Shown here one piece after another: positions 19,809 to 25,938 of a stretch of DNA of 25,938 nt. The notes beneath the pieces were generated by a model that saw nothing but the letters and a program-made list of their open reading frames with translations, was not told the origin of the DNA and made no database searches. The stretch's first letter is position 1. Every line of letters begins with the position of its first letter. Position numbers and translations under genes: made by a program. The stretch covers positions 1 to 25,938 of IMG/VR virus record IMGVR_UViG_3300009488_000068; one strand, 5' to 3'. The stretch comes from a virus.

Positions 19809-20440
19809 TTATTTCGAATAATAAAATATTTTTTAAATTCTGGAGTATGGATAAGAAAAAACATATGATTGTAGAAATCACACCAGCCGGTCTGTTGGAT
19901 CACCTATGGGATGATGTTCAAGTTAATAAAATTACATTGAGAAGAATCTTTGAAATTATGAGGCCGAATATAAGACTTTGGGGATTAATCTTGAATGAAA
20001 ACATTGAACCACTCTTCAGTGAGATGTTTGACAAAAAATGCAAATGTAAAAATAAAGAGAACTTAAAATACTTAGAAGTGTATCGGGAAGTTGAATATGA
20101 ACATGGTGAATGTATGGAGTTTCATTCATTTCATGCATATGGACAAGATACACATGAAACTGGAGCATATTACTCAGTGGGATTATCTCCGATTAATTCA
20201 ATAGGTGAGATAGAAATAAAAATAGATACCGAATTTAAAATTTGTGAAGCCCCCTCTGGAACCGACTCTAAATATAAATGGAAATTTGGAAGTAAGAATT
20301 TCACACTATTAGAATTTTTAAAGGCGATATTCTGGGAATTGTGTTTTTACGGAAATCCAGAAGAAAGAGACAAATTCTATAACAATATAATAGAAGAATG
20401 TAATAAAATTAAAGAGGAAGAATTAATAAATAAAATATAA
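19796..20440 (+). CDS. Hypothetical protein with FHSFHAYG motif
   Basis: This 214-aa protein has a C-K-C pair near residue 81 and an EFHSFHAYGQDTHETGAYYSVGLSPINSIGEIEI segment around residues 106-140. This His/Tyr-rich stretch followed by a YxVGLxPxNxxxxxEI strand recurs in small phage proteins of unknown role. It overlaps the preceding gene by 13 bases and has only a weak ribosome binding site. The last codons (EECNKIKEEEL) lie in a 36-bp sequence repeated inside the next gene. Confidence 0.6.
   Translation: MDKLIISNNKIFFKFWSMDKKKHMIVEITPAGLLDHLWDDVQVNKITLRRIFEIMRPNIRLWGLILNENIEPLFSEMFDKKCKCKNKENLKYLEVYREVEYEHGECMEFHSFHAYGQDTHETGAYYSVGLSPINSIGEIEIKIDTEFKICEAPSGTDSKYKWKFGSKNFTLLEFLKAIFWELCFYGNPEERDKFYNNIIEECNKIKEEELINKI
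20392..20427 (+). repeat. 36-bp direct repeat, copy 1
   Basis: These 36 bases, encoding the EECNKIKEEEL region, are repeated exactly at 20674-20709, in the same reading frame of the next gene. Copy 1 is the C-terminal coding end of the 214-aa gene. The repeat contains GAGGA followed by AATTAAT and could act as a ribosome binding site. Confidence 0.85.
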
Positions 20441-20461
20441 ATTAATGGAGGAAAAGATTCA

Positions 20462-21082
20462 ATGAGTAAAGTACACATTGCAATTCCTGATGATGTTGTT
20501 GATGAATTGTATGAATTTATTTTCGGAAACAAAACATTAGAAGACATTGAAAAGGGATATAAAGTAACTGAAACCGCATTAACAGTCATTAATTTTCTTA
20601 TAAAAGAAATGAAGAATGGAAAGAGAATAATGTCAGTTGGTGAAGATGGCACGACAACACTATTAAATATTAAAGAAGAATGTAATAAAATTAAAGAGGA
20701 AGAATTAATGGAGAATAACAAAATGGAAAGTATATTTGCTGGAGATTTTGGTTGTGGTGGAGACGTTTTTGATGGTTTCAATGTAGAAAATACTAAAGAT
20801 ATTAATTTATTATTTTCATATGATGAATGGTTAGACAGTATTGCCTATGTTTTATTTGAAAGGAATGGAAAATATTATGAAGTCAAACACAGATATTCTG
20901 ATGGTAACTCTTTATCATCATCCATGGATTTTAAAACATGGGAGCCAAAAGAAGTTAATATCCAAGAATTATACTATAATTTGAATAATTCTAAAGGAAA
21001 AGACCACATCTTCTATAGTTGGAATGAACCATTAAAAAGTAAATTGTTGGACTATTTAAAAAGAAACTTTGACTTAAATTAG
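20462..21082 (+). CDS. Hypothetical protein, possible fusion at a duplicated segment
   Basis: The 206-aa protein has two unlike halves. Residues 1 to about 72 (IPDDVVDELYEFIFGNKTLEDIEKGY, VINFLIKEMKNGKRI) look helical. Residues from about 84 on are mixed alpha/beta (MENNKMESIFAGDFGCGGDVFDGFNVENTKDINLLFSYDEW...). They meet at EECNKIKEEELM, an exact copy of the previous gene's C-terminal tail. ATG at 20708 has GAGGA 7 bases upstream inside the repeat, so the second half could be made alone. The main start follows GGAGG 10 bases upstream. Neither half belongs to a family I recognise. Confidence 0.6.
   Translation: MSKVHIAIPDDVVDELYEFIFGNKTLEDIEKGYKVTETALTVINFLIKEMKNGKRIMSVGEDGTTTLLNIKEECNKIKEEELMENNKMESIFAGDFGCGGDVFDGFNVENTKDINLLFSYDEWLDSIAYVLFERNGKYYEVKHRYSDGNSLSSSMDFKTWEPKEVNIQELYYNLNNSKGKDHIFYSWNEPLKSKLLDYLKRNFDLN
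20674..20709 (+). repeat. 36-bp direct repeat, copy 2
   Basis: This is an exact second copy of 20392-20427, 282 bp downstream. It sits in the middle of the 206-aa gene and ends at the potential internal start ATG-GAG. The identical length and in-frame position suggest duplication or recombination between neighbouring genes. Confidence 0.85.
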
Positions 21083-21095
21083 GAGGAATAATGAT

Positions 21096-22727
21096 ATGAA
21101 ATTTATAATTGAAACTGGAGTTTACAACAGCATTTTAGGATTCGATTTTAAAGAACCTGTAGAAATTCTAAATCCAATTTATTCATGGTGTGAAAAAATC
21201 GATGAACGCACATTAGAACAATTATTGGATATGTCTAAAATACCTCAAGTGCATGACCACGTTTGTGTCATGTCGGATTGTCACATGGGTTATGGTATCC
21301 CAATAGGTGGAGTTATGCCAGTTAAAGATATTATATTTCCTTATGCAGTTGGAAATGATATTGGTTGTTTTACTGGTAATACCAAAATTCTATTAGCAGA
21401 TGGAACGACAAAAACACTTAAAAAACAAGTTGATAGAGAATTTTATATATATTCTATTGATGATAATAATAGAATATTTCCTGGATTTGCAAGGTGTGTA
21501 AAAACTAGAAATAATGCAAATTTGGTTGAGGTTAAAATTAGCAACGGAGAAAAAATAAGATGTACACCAGATCATCTTTTTAAAATGAAAAACGGTGAAT
21601 ATAAAGAAGCCCAATATCTTAAACCAGATGATAATTTAATATCTTTTTATTTATGTCACCAAAAACCAAAAATTGGAAAAAATGAAATTGTTATCAGTGT
21701 TAAATTTATAGAAAAGAAAGAAGATGTTTATTGTCTACAGGTTAATAATAAATTTCATAATTTTGCATTAGCGTCAGGTGTATTTGTTCACAATTGTGGT
21801 ATGTCGGCAACAAAACTATCATATCTACATGAAGACCTTAATCCAGAAATTATTGACAAAATCATGAGTGAGATTAATAGAGTTGTTCCACATGGAACAG
21901 GTATTGGTCATCGTACAAAACAAGAATGGTATGGTTTTAATGAAGCTCCAGAATTTCCTAATTATATAAAAGCTGCCCTTGAGACAGCCAGATATCAATT
22001 AGGGTCATTAGGGGCTGGTAATCATTTTGTTGAATTATTAAAAGGAGATGATGATCGTACATGGCTTATGATCCATTCTGGTTCCAGAAATCTTGGAGCC
22101 AATATTTGCAAGGAATTTTATATCAGAGCCAAAAACTTTTGTGAAGAAAGCAAATTAGAAGTTCCATGTGCCCATCTTTCGTATTTACCTTTAGGTTCAC
22201 ATGAAGGTCAATGGTATCTTGATATGATGGATTTTGCATTAGATTTTGCGAAAGAAAATCGTAGGAGGATGATGAATGTGTGTGAATCAATTTCTTGTGG
22301 AATGTTGGGTTGCACAGTTGAACAACAAATAGATATTCATCATAATTACGCCTCTTTTGAAAGACACTACGGAGAAGAGGTTTTAGTCCACAGAAAAGGG
22401 GCAACACCAGCGTTTAAAGACCAATTGGGTATTATACCAGGGTCCATGGGAACATCCTCTTATATCGTAAAAGGGAAGGGTAATAAGGAGAGTTTTTGTA
22501 CAGTTTCCCATGGTGCTGGTAGAGCCATGAGTAGAACAGAAGCCAAGAAGAGATTCAAGGAGTCAGAAACTAAAGAACTTTTAAAAGGAATTTGGTTTAA
22601 TCGCCTCGCACTCGATGAAGACCCAAGATGTTATAAAGACATTAATGAAGTTATTAAGGCGCAAAGTGATTTGGTTGAACCTATTGTTCGTTTAGAACCA
22701 TTAGGCGTAATTATAGGAACCAAATAA
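21096..22727 (+). CDS. rtcB: RtcB-type RNA ligase interrupted by a mini-intein
   Basis: RtcB joins RNA 3'-phosphate or 2',3'-cyclic phosphate ends to 5'-OH ends, using GTP and Mn2+. The 543-aa precursor gives a 400-aa ligase after removal of an intein (residues 91-233). Family signatures are in order: MSDCHMGYGIPIGGV (59-73), VGNDIG joined to CGM (85-90 and 234-236, with the metal-binding Cys at 234), GAGNHF (N309, H310), MIHSGSRNLG (H327), VHRKGATPA (H432), and TVSHGAGRAMSR (H472, the guanylylated histidine by family analogy). A terminal lysine sits at 543. All expected metal and catalytic residues are present, so the spliced enzyme should be active. The start ATG follows AGGAGG by 9 bases. 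A GGQ release-factor-like gene lies 1.3 kb downstream, as in bacterial RtcB-PrfH repair loci. Confidence 0.95.
   Translation: MKFIIETGVYNSILGFDFKEPVEILNPIYSWCEKIDERTLEQLLDMSKIPQVHDHVCVMSDCHMGYGIPIGGVMPVKDIIFPYAVGNDIGCFTGNTKILLADGTTKTLKKQVDREFYIYSIDDNNRIFPGFARCVKTRNNANLVEVKISNGEKIRCTPDHLFKMKNGEYKEAQYLKPDDNLISFYLCHQKPKIGKNEIVISVKFIEKKEDVYCLQVNNKFHNFALASGVFVHNCGMSATKLSYLHEDLNPEIIDKIMSEINRVVPHGTGIGHRTKQEWYGFNEAPEFPNYIKAALETARYQLGSLGAGNHFVELLKGDDDRTWLMIHSGSRNLGANICKEFYIRAKNFCEESKLEVPCAHLSYLPLGSHEGQWYLDMMDFALDFAKENRRRMMNVCESISCGMLGCTVEQQIDIHHNYASFERHYGEEVLVHRKGATPAFKDQLGIIPGSMGTSSYIVKGKGNKESFCTVSHGAGRAMSRTEAKKRFKESETKELLKGIWFNRLALDEDPRCYKDINEVIKAQSDLVEPIVRLEPLGVIIGTK
21366..21794 (+). mobile_element. 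Mini-intein (143 aa) in rtcB
   Basis: The intein begins with C91 (CFTGNTKILLADG, splicing block A) and has the block B TxxH motif as TPDH (residues 157-160). It carries a block F-like VYCLQVNNKFHNFAL and ends VFVHN (block G, His-Asn) before extein residue Cys234. These are the residues of a standard class 1 protein-splicing element. At 143 aa it has no room for a LAGLIDADG or HNH homing endonuclease, so it cannot home by itself. Insertion splits the conserved DIG-CGM motif, directly before the catalytic metal-binding cysteine. Confidence 0.95.
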
Positions 22728-22737
22728 GGATGGATAA

Positions 22738-23145
22738 ATGAAAAGGAAATTAGATTTTGTAACAAATAGTAGTTCAACAAGTTATACCATACATCTTAAC
22801 AATCTTAAGATACCATCAGCAATCGAATTATTTATTCTTATTAAAGATTCTTTTATTATAGAAAGACAAATTTATGCCTCCAAATCTATTGGGTATGTTA
22901 TTTCACTGTTGGAAAGAAATATAATTTTTCCAATTTGTTTATCTACGACTACAGATTTAAAATTTACAGATTTGTGTGGTATTGGAATCTGTATTAATTT
23001 TAAAAGAAAAAATGAAAGAAATATTATCGAATATGAGCCAGATCCATCTCTTAATTATGTCTACTGTAAACATATTGATGAATTACCATATTTTGATAAA
23101 GAATTTTTCTGTAAATACTGGGATATAACAGTTAGTCAATTTTAA
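22738..23145 (+). CDS. Protein with N-terminal DFVTNSSS motif
   Basis: This 135-aa protein begins MKRKLDFVTNSSSTSYTI. The short N-terminal motif DFVTNSSSxS(F/Y) is found at the very start of many unrelated small proteins from bacteria and phages; its purpose is unknown to me. The rest is mixed alpha/beta with five cysteines and no membrane segment. It lies between rtcB and the Cys-rich gene, and the AAGGA site 7 bases before the ATG overlaps the end region of rtcB. The function is not assigned. Confidence 0.6.
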   Translation: MKRKLDFVTNSSSTSYTIHLNNLKIPSAIELFILIKDSFIIERQIYASKSIGYVISLLERNIIFPICLSTTTDLKFTDLCGIGICINFKRKNERNIIEYEPDPSLNYVYCKHIDELPYFDKEFFCKYWDITVSQF

Positions 23146-23202
23146 AAAGGAAGGTAATTAATATCATAACCGGAGGATTTGTAATTGGGATTGGTGGTAT
23201 AA

Positions 23203-23472
23203 ATGTTTGAAGAAAATGGAGTTGTAAAAATAATTTTCGATAAAAATAAACATAGAAATAGATGTTTGGTTGTATGCTCTAAATATCCTGAATGTCTTAA
23301 TCATGGAGGAGGAAATATTGATTGTAGTCATATAGGACTACACCATCAACTTAGAGACAATAATTGTCGTCCAGGTTGCTGTAACCACACAGGAACAGAA
23401 AATGGTAATGTCACGTGTGATAAAATTAATTTAAATATCATAAAAAGAATAAAGGAGGAATTAAATAGTTGA
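23203..23472 (+). CDS. Cysteine/histidine-rich small protein
   Basis: This 89-aa protein has eight cysteines (21, 25, 31, 41, 55, 59, 60, 72) and several histidines (HGG, SHIGLHH, NHTG), so it probably binds zinc. The C-terminal tail is lysine-rich. The ATG directly follows an in-frame TAA, and only a weak GGTGG lies upstream. A better GGAGG at 23172-23176 has no suitably spaced ATG. The stop overlaps the start of the metallophosphoesterase (TTGA). Confidence 0.55.
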   Translation: MFEENGVVKIIFDKNKHRNRCLVVCSKYPECLNHGGGNIDCSHIGLHHQLRDNNCRPGCCNHTGTENGNVTCDKINLNIIKRIKEELNS

Positions 23473-24020
23473 AACATTGGTTTACATCAGATCATCACAA
23501 TCTTCATGATAATATTCAAAAACACTGTAATAGACCATTCGGAAATGTTAAAGAACAAGAACAGTGTCTTTTGGATAATCATAATTCATTAGTTGATCCA
23601 AAAGACACGGTTTATATATTAGGCGATATATCAATGACCAAGGAAGGTGCTATATCTATCTTGGAAAAAATGAATGGTCAAAAATATTTTATACTTGGAA
23701 ATCACGATAAAGAATTAGTAAATGTAATAAAACAGTATTGTCAAGTTGTTCGAGATTTATATGACATAAAAATAAATAATCAAAAAATTACATTATGTCA
23801 TTATATGATGTTAACTTGGAATTGTTCTCACTATGGCGCATGGCAACTTTTTGGACACTCCCATGGTACAATCCAACCTATTGGATTACAACATGATGTG
23901 GGAGTGGACAATAATGATTTCAAACCTGTATCATTTGAACAGATTGTTGAAATTATGAAACATAGAAAAGAACACCATACAGTTAACAGTATTGTATTTA
24001 ATGGCGTTGAATTGAAATGA
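23469..24020 (+). CDS. Calcineurin-like metallophosphoesterase
   Basis: This 183-aa member of the metallophosphoesterase superfamily hydrolyses phosphoester bonds with a two-metal centre. Motifs in order are D8-x-H10 (TSDHH), G52-D53 (ILGDIS), GNHD (77-80), H111 (LCHYMM) and GHSH (129-132), a complete set. It begins at TTG (overlapping TTGA with the upstream stop) with AAGGAGG 10 bases upstream, and it overlaps the release-factor-like gene by 4 bases. The short length fits single-domain phage and bacterial phosphoesterases. The substrate is unknown. Its tight coupling to the GGQ protein and proximity to rtcB make an RNA-end or nucleotide substrate conceivable, but that is inference. Confidence 0.85.
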   Translation: MKHWFTSDHHNLHDNIQKHCNRPFGNVKEQEQCLLDNHNSLVDPKDTVYILGDISMTKEGAISILEKMNGQKYFILGNHDKELVNVIKQYCQVVRDLYDIKINNQKITLCHYMMLTWNCSHYGAWQLFGHSHGTIQPIGLQHDVGVDNNDFKPVSFEQIVEIMKHRKEHHTVNSIVFNGVELK

Positions 24021-24373
24021 GAGAACTATTATTTTCGATAAAAAAGAAGGATTTTGAAATTCAAACATTTAGATGTGGAGGTAAGGGCGGTCAAAAAGTA
24101 AATAAAACATCAAGCGGTGTTAGAATTATTCATAAAGAATCTGGATCAGTTGGGGAAAGTCGAACTGAACGTAGTCAAAGCCAAAATAAGAAAATTGCAT
24201 TTGGAAGATTAACAAATAATCTAAAATTTAAGTTATGGATACAAAAAAAGATATTTGAGTTAACACATGATAAAAAAGAAATCGAGAGAAAAGTTAAAAA
24301 CGAAATGAATTCTGAAAATCTAAGGATTGAATATAAAGAAAATGGCAAATGGGTAAAAGAGGATAAAACTTAA
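24017..24373 (+). CDS. GGQ release-factor-like ribosome rescue protein (PrfH/ArfB type)
   Basis: This 118-aa protein has the class-I release-factor catalytic domain. CGGKGGQKVNKTSSGVRI contains the GGQ motif (G24-G25-Q26) that hydrolyses peptidyl-tRNA. It is followed by ERSQSQNKKIAFGRL, matching the ERSQxxNK block of RF1, RF2 and PrfH. The stop-codon recognition domains of RF1/RF2 are absent, so it probably acts codon-independently. A basic C-terminal tail (residues 70-118) could enter the mRNA channel, as in ArfB. The ATG overlaps the TGA of the phosphoesterase gene and has no ribosome binding site of its own, so translation is probably coupled. PrfH is normally longer (about 200 aa). Membership in the RF-1 family is secure; the PrfH versus ArfB assignment is open. 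Confidence 0.88.
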   Translation: MRELLFSIKKKDFEIQTFRCGGKGGQKVNKTSSGVRIIHKESGSVGESRTERSQSQNKKIAFGRLTNNLKFKLWIQKKIFELTHDKKEIERKVKNEMNSENLRIEYKENGKWVKEDKT

Positions 24374-24400
24374 ATATTATTATTAATAGGAGAATATCTT

Positions 24401-25474
24401 ATGAAAAATGATACCAATAAATTCGGAAATGGTGTGTTATATGATATTGAAGATTTGGAAGGTACGATTTTTTGTCAATGTTGTGCCTGCATGAGTGTAA
24501 GTAGTGACTTTCTGTCATGGGCTAATTATGTTGATAATATTCATCGTATAGTCAATGATCCATTTGATGCCGACAATATAATTGTATTGTCGTGTCAGGT
24601 AACTGATCTTGCAGTATTGAACGATCTAAGATATCTTGAGGAATTAATCGATCAATATCCTGATAAAAAATTTTTTATCGGCGGCTGTTTGGCTAAGAGA
24701 TTTGATATATCTCTTCCTGATAATTGTGATAGGTTAGATAATGTCAGGATTGACTATCAACCAATTGTAAGAGTTGATTTATTAAATTATAGTCATCCAT
24801 TCTGGGTTGAAGATTGGGATGAAAGTTGTGATGACTCTCATACAGATGGAAACTTGTTTAGATATTGTCACCCTGTTCGAATAGGTTCTGGATGTGTAAA
24901 TAAATGTATATATTGTACTATCAATATAACAAGAGGTGAATTTTGTCAACTGAAACCTAGATCAATTAATGATCTTTCTCATTCAGATAATGTTCTGATT
25001 GCTGATAGCCCAACAATCGAACAGTTGCATGAATGGTCAGAATTGGCACTTAGGGGAAATAGACCAATATCTTTTCGCAATGTTGAACCGAATGCGATTA
25101 CGAATATATTTACAGGTCAGGGAACTCATTTTATCAATAGACTAATAGAGCATGATTTGTTGGAAATTTTACACTGTCCAATTCAATCTCCAAATCCAGA
25201 TGTTTTAAAAGATATGGGAAGAAGTGTAGAAGACACATTGTATTTTATAAACGAAGTGTGTCCAATAATAAAGGAACGTGGAGATTGGACGGATAAAAGT
25301 GGTGTTTTTCTGGCAACTAATATCATCATTGATTATAAAAACTTTCCGAATCCTACTCCTGATGAACTTGACGCATTTAATTACGTGTCCTGGAATCCTT
25401 ATTGGGATGGAATCTGGGATATAGATAAGGCTAAAGAGAGATGGAATCATTATTTTCCATGGAATAAAATTTAA
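24401..25474 (+). CDS. MiaB-like radical-SAM methylthiotransferase
   Basis: This 357-aa protein has the radical-SAM cluster motif GSGCVNKCIYC (C165, C169, C172) for the [4Fe-4S]-SAM centre. The N-terminal part resembles the methylthiotransferase (UPF0004) domain: clustered cysteines FCQCCAC (25-30), then VLSCQVTDLA (C65) and FFIGGCLAKR (C96), which correspond to the three ligands of the second cluster. Downstream, HCPIQSPNPDVLKDMGR matches the HLPVQSGSxxVLKxMxR region of MiaB/RimO/MtaB. It ends at about 357 aa, shorter than typical family members, with no room for the C-terminal TRAM RNA-binding domain. The likely target is a tRNA or a ribosomal protein. AGGAG lies 8 bases before the ATG. Confidence 0.8.
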   Translation: MKNDTNKFGNGVLYDIEDLEGTIFCQCCACMSVSSDFLSWANYVDNIHRIVNDPFDADNIIVLSCQVTDLAVLNDLRYLEELIDQYPDKKFFIGGCLAKRFDISLPDNCDRLDNVRIDYQPIVRVDLLNYSHPFWVEDWDESCDDSHTDGNLFRYCHPVRIGSGCVNKCIYCTINITRGEFCQLKPRSINDLSHSDNVLIADSPTIEQLHEWSELALRGNRPISFRNVEPNAITNIFTGQGTHFINRLIEHDLLEILHCPIQSPNPDVLKDMGRSVEDTLYFINEVCPIIKERGDWTDKSGVFLATNIIIDYKNFPNPTPDELDAFNYVSWNPYWDGIWDIDKAKERWNHYFPWNKI

Positions 25475-25487
25475 AATAGGAGACTAA

Positions 25488-25730
25488 ATGAAAATAAGTA
25501 CATATGAATGTCCAAAGTGTAAAGATAAAATATTCAGTAGAGCACACCATGACTGGAGAGAATGTAGTTGTGGTGAAATATTTGTGGACGGGGGATTCGA
25601 ATATATAAGAGTTGGATATATAACAGAACCACCTCCTATGATAGAGGTTGAAATTGATGTGACTAAAAAAAAATTATATGATGACTGGAATAATAGAACC
25701 GATAAGTATGGTATAATTAAAGGAGAGTAA
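25488..25730 (+). CDS. Small zinc-ribbon protein
   Basis: This 80-aa protein begins MKISTYECPKCKDKIFSRAHHDW. It carries C8-P-K-C11 and C26-S-C28-G with histidines 20-21 between them. The pattern YECPKC...HDxRxCSCGxIFVDGGFEYxR is familiar from small phage zinc-ribbon proteins without assigned function. AGGAG lies 6-7 bases before the ATG. Its neighbours on both sides are co-directional. Confidence 0.7.
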   Translation: MKISTYECPKCKDKIFSRAHHDWRECSCGEIFVDGGFEYIRVGYITEPPPMIEVEIDVTKKKLYDDWNNRTDKYGIIKGE

Positions 25731-25732
25731 TT

Positions 25733-25938
25733 ATGAAAAAGTTTATTATTTGCTACATATCAGGGTTTGTTTCGGAGAATAACACAACAAATTATGTTAG
25801 TGTTCCAATAATGTATGAATCTAAAGAAAAATTAAATCAAGATTTTACAAGTATTATTAGAGAATCATTCGAAAAAGGTAATGAATATTTCTATTTCAAT
25901 AACATTAAATTTGAAACAACTGACTTTATGTATTACAG
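25733..25938 (+). CDS. Partial gene running off the window end
   Basis: An open frame begins MKKFIICYISGFVSENNTTNYV and continues for 68 codons to the window edge without a stop. AAGGAGAG lies about 6 bases before the ATG, overlapping the end of the zinc-ribbon gene. The visible part is soluble and mixed alpha/beta (MYESKEKLNQDFTSIIRESFEKGNEYF). It is too incomplete to assign. Confidence 0.6.
   Translation, partial: MKKFIICYISGFVSENNTTNYVSVPIMYESKEKLNQDFTSIIRESFEKGNEYFYFNNIKFETTDFMYY

Noticed and set aside
20377-20781. Minus-strand 134-aa Ser/Pro-rich frame
   Set aside because: It is antisense to two well-supported plus-strand genes and has no ribosome binding site; its repeated motif comes from the 36-bp direct repeat.
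23154-23208. Short frame reading INIITGGFVIGIGGINV behind AAGGAAGG
   Set aside because: It looks like a membrane peptide but has no ATG, GTG or TTG start, and is only about 17 codons.
1-25938. tRNA genes, rRNA, integrase, attachment sites, origin of replication
   Set aside because: I looked for cloverleaf-like segments in the gaps and for recombinase motifs in the proteins and saw none. Intergenic space is very limited.

Overview
The window is about 26 kb of AT-rich DNA from a large contractile-tailed (myovirus-type) bacteriophage. The phage call rests on three adjacent paralogous tail-sheath genes, a run of virion-structure-like genes, very dense coding with short overlaps, and strong AGGAG-type ribosome binding sites. 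No tRNA, integrase, terminase, capsid or portal gene is visible. Host and lineage cannot be read from this sequence. Low G+C and strong Shine-Dalgarno sites are all that can be said.

Layout. Positions 1-600 hold a small plus-strand zinc-ribbon gene and two intrinsic terminators. From 18578 leftward to 612 runs one long minus-strand virion-structure block. In transcription order it contains three modular genes B, A-B and A, several small unknown proteins, a membrane-anchored coiled-coil protein, a 226-aa structural protein, then three tail-sheath paralogs of 649, 1274 and 2565 aa. It ends with two small genes, the last a 29-aa protein with a textbook C2H2 zinc finger. A 226-bp AT-rich divergent intergenic region (18579-18804) separates this block from a plus-strand accessory block (18805 to the window end) that encodes mostly small non-structural proteins.

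The structural surprise is the sheath trio. The 649-aa copy is an ordinary sheath protein. The other two keep a complete sheath core of about 635 aa, but at the same internal point each carries a huge insert. The insert is about 640 aa with 12 kelch blades in one copy. In the other it is about 1,930 aa, with 25 hexapeptide repeats followed by 35 kelch blades in groups of 6, 6, 6, 5, 6 and 6. These groups look like six beta-propellers strung on hexad-periodic linkers. I infer that they decorate the outside of the tail.

The functional surprise is the plus-strand block. It encodes an RtcB RNA ligase interrupted by a 143-aa mini-intein placed exactly before the metal-binding catalytic cysteine. 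Downstream lie a GGQ release-factor-like protein (PrfH/ArfB type), a metallophosphoesterase overlapping it, and a MiaB-like radical-SAM methylthiotransferase. RtcB paired with PrfH is a known bacterial system for repairing ribosomes cut in the decoding centre. A phage version next to a tRNA/ribosome-modifying enzyme suggests a translation-repair or counter-defence module. This role is inference.
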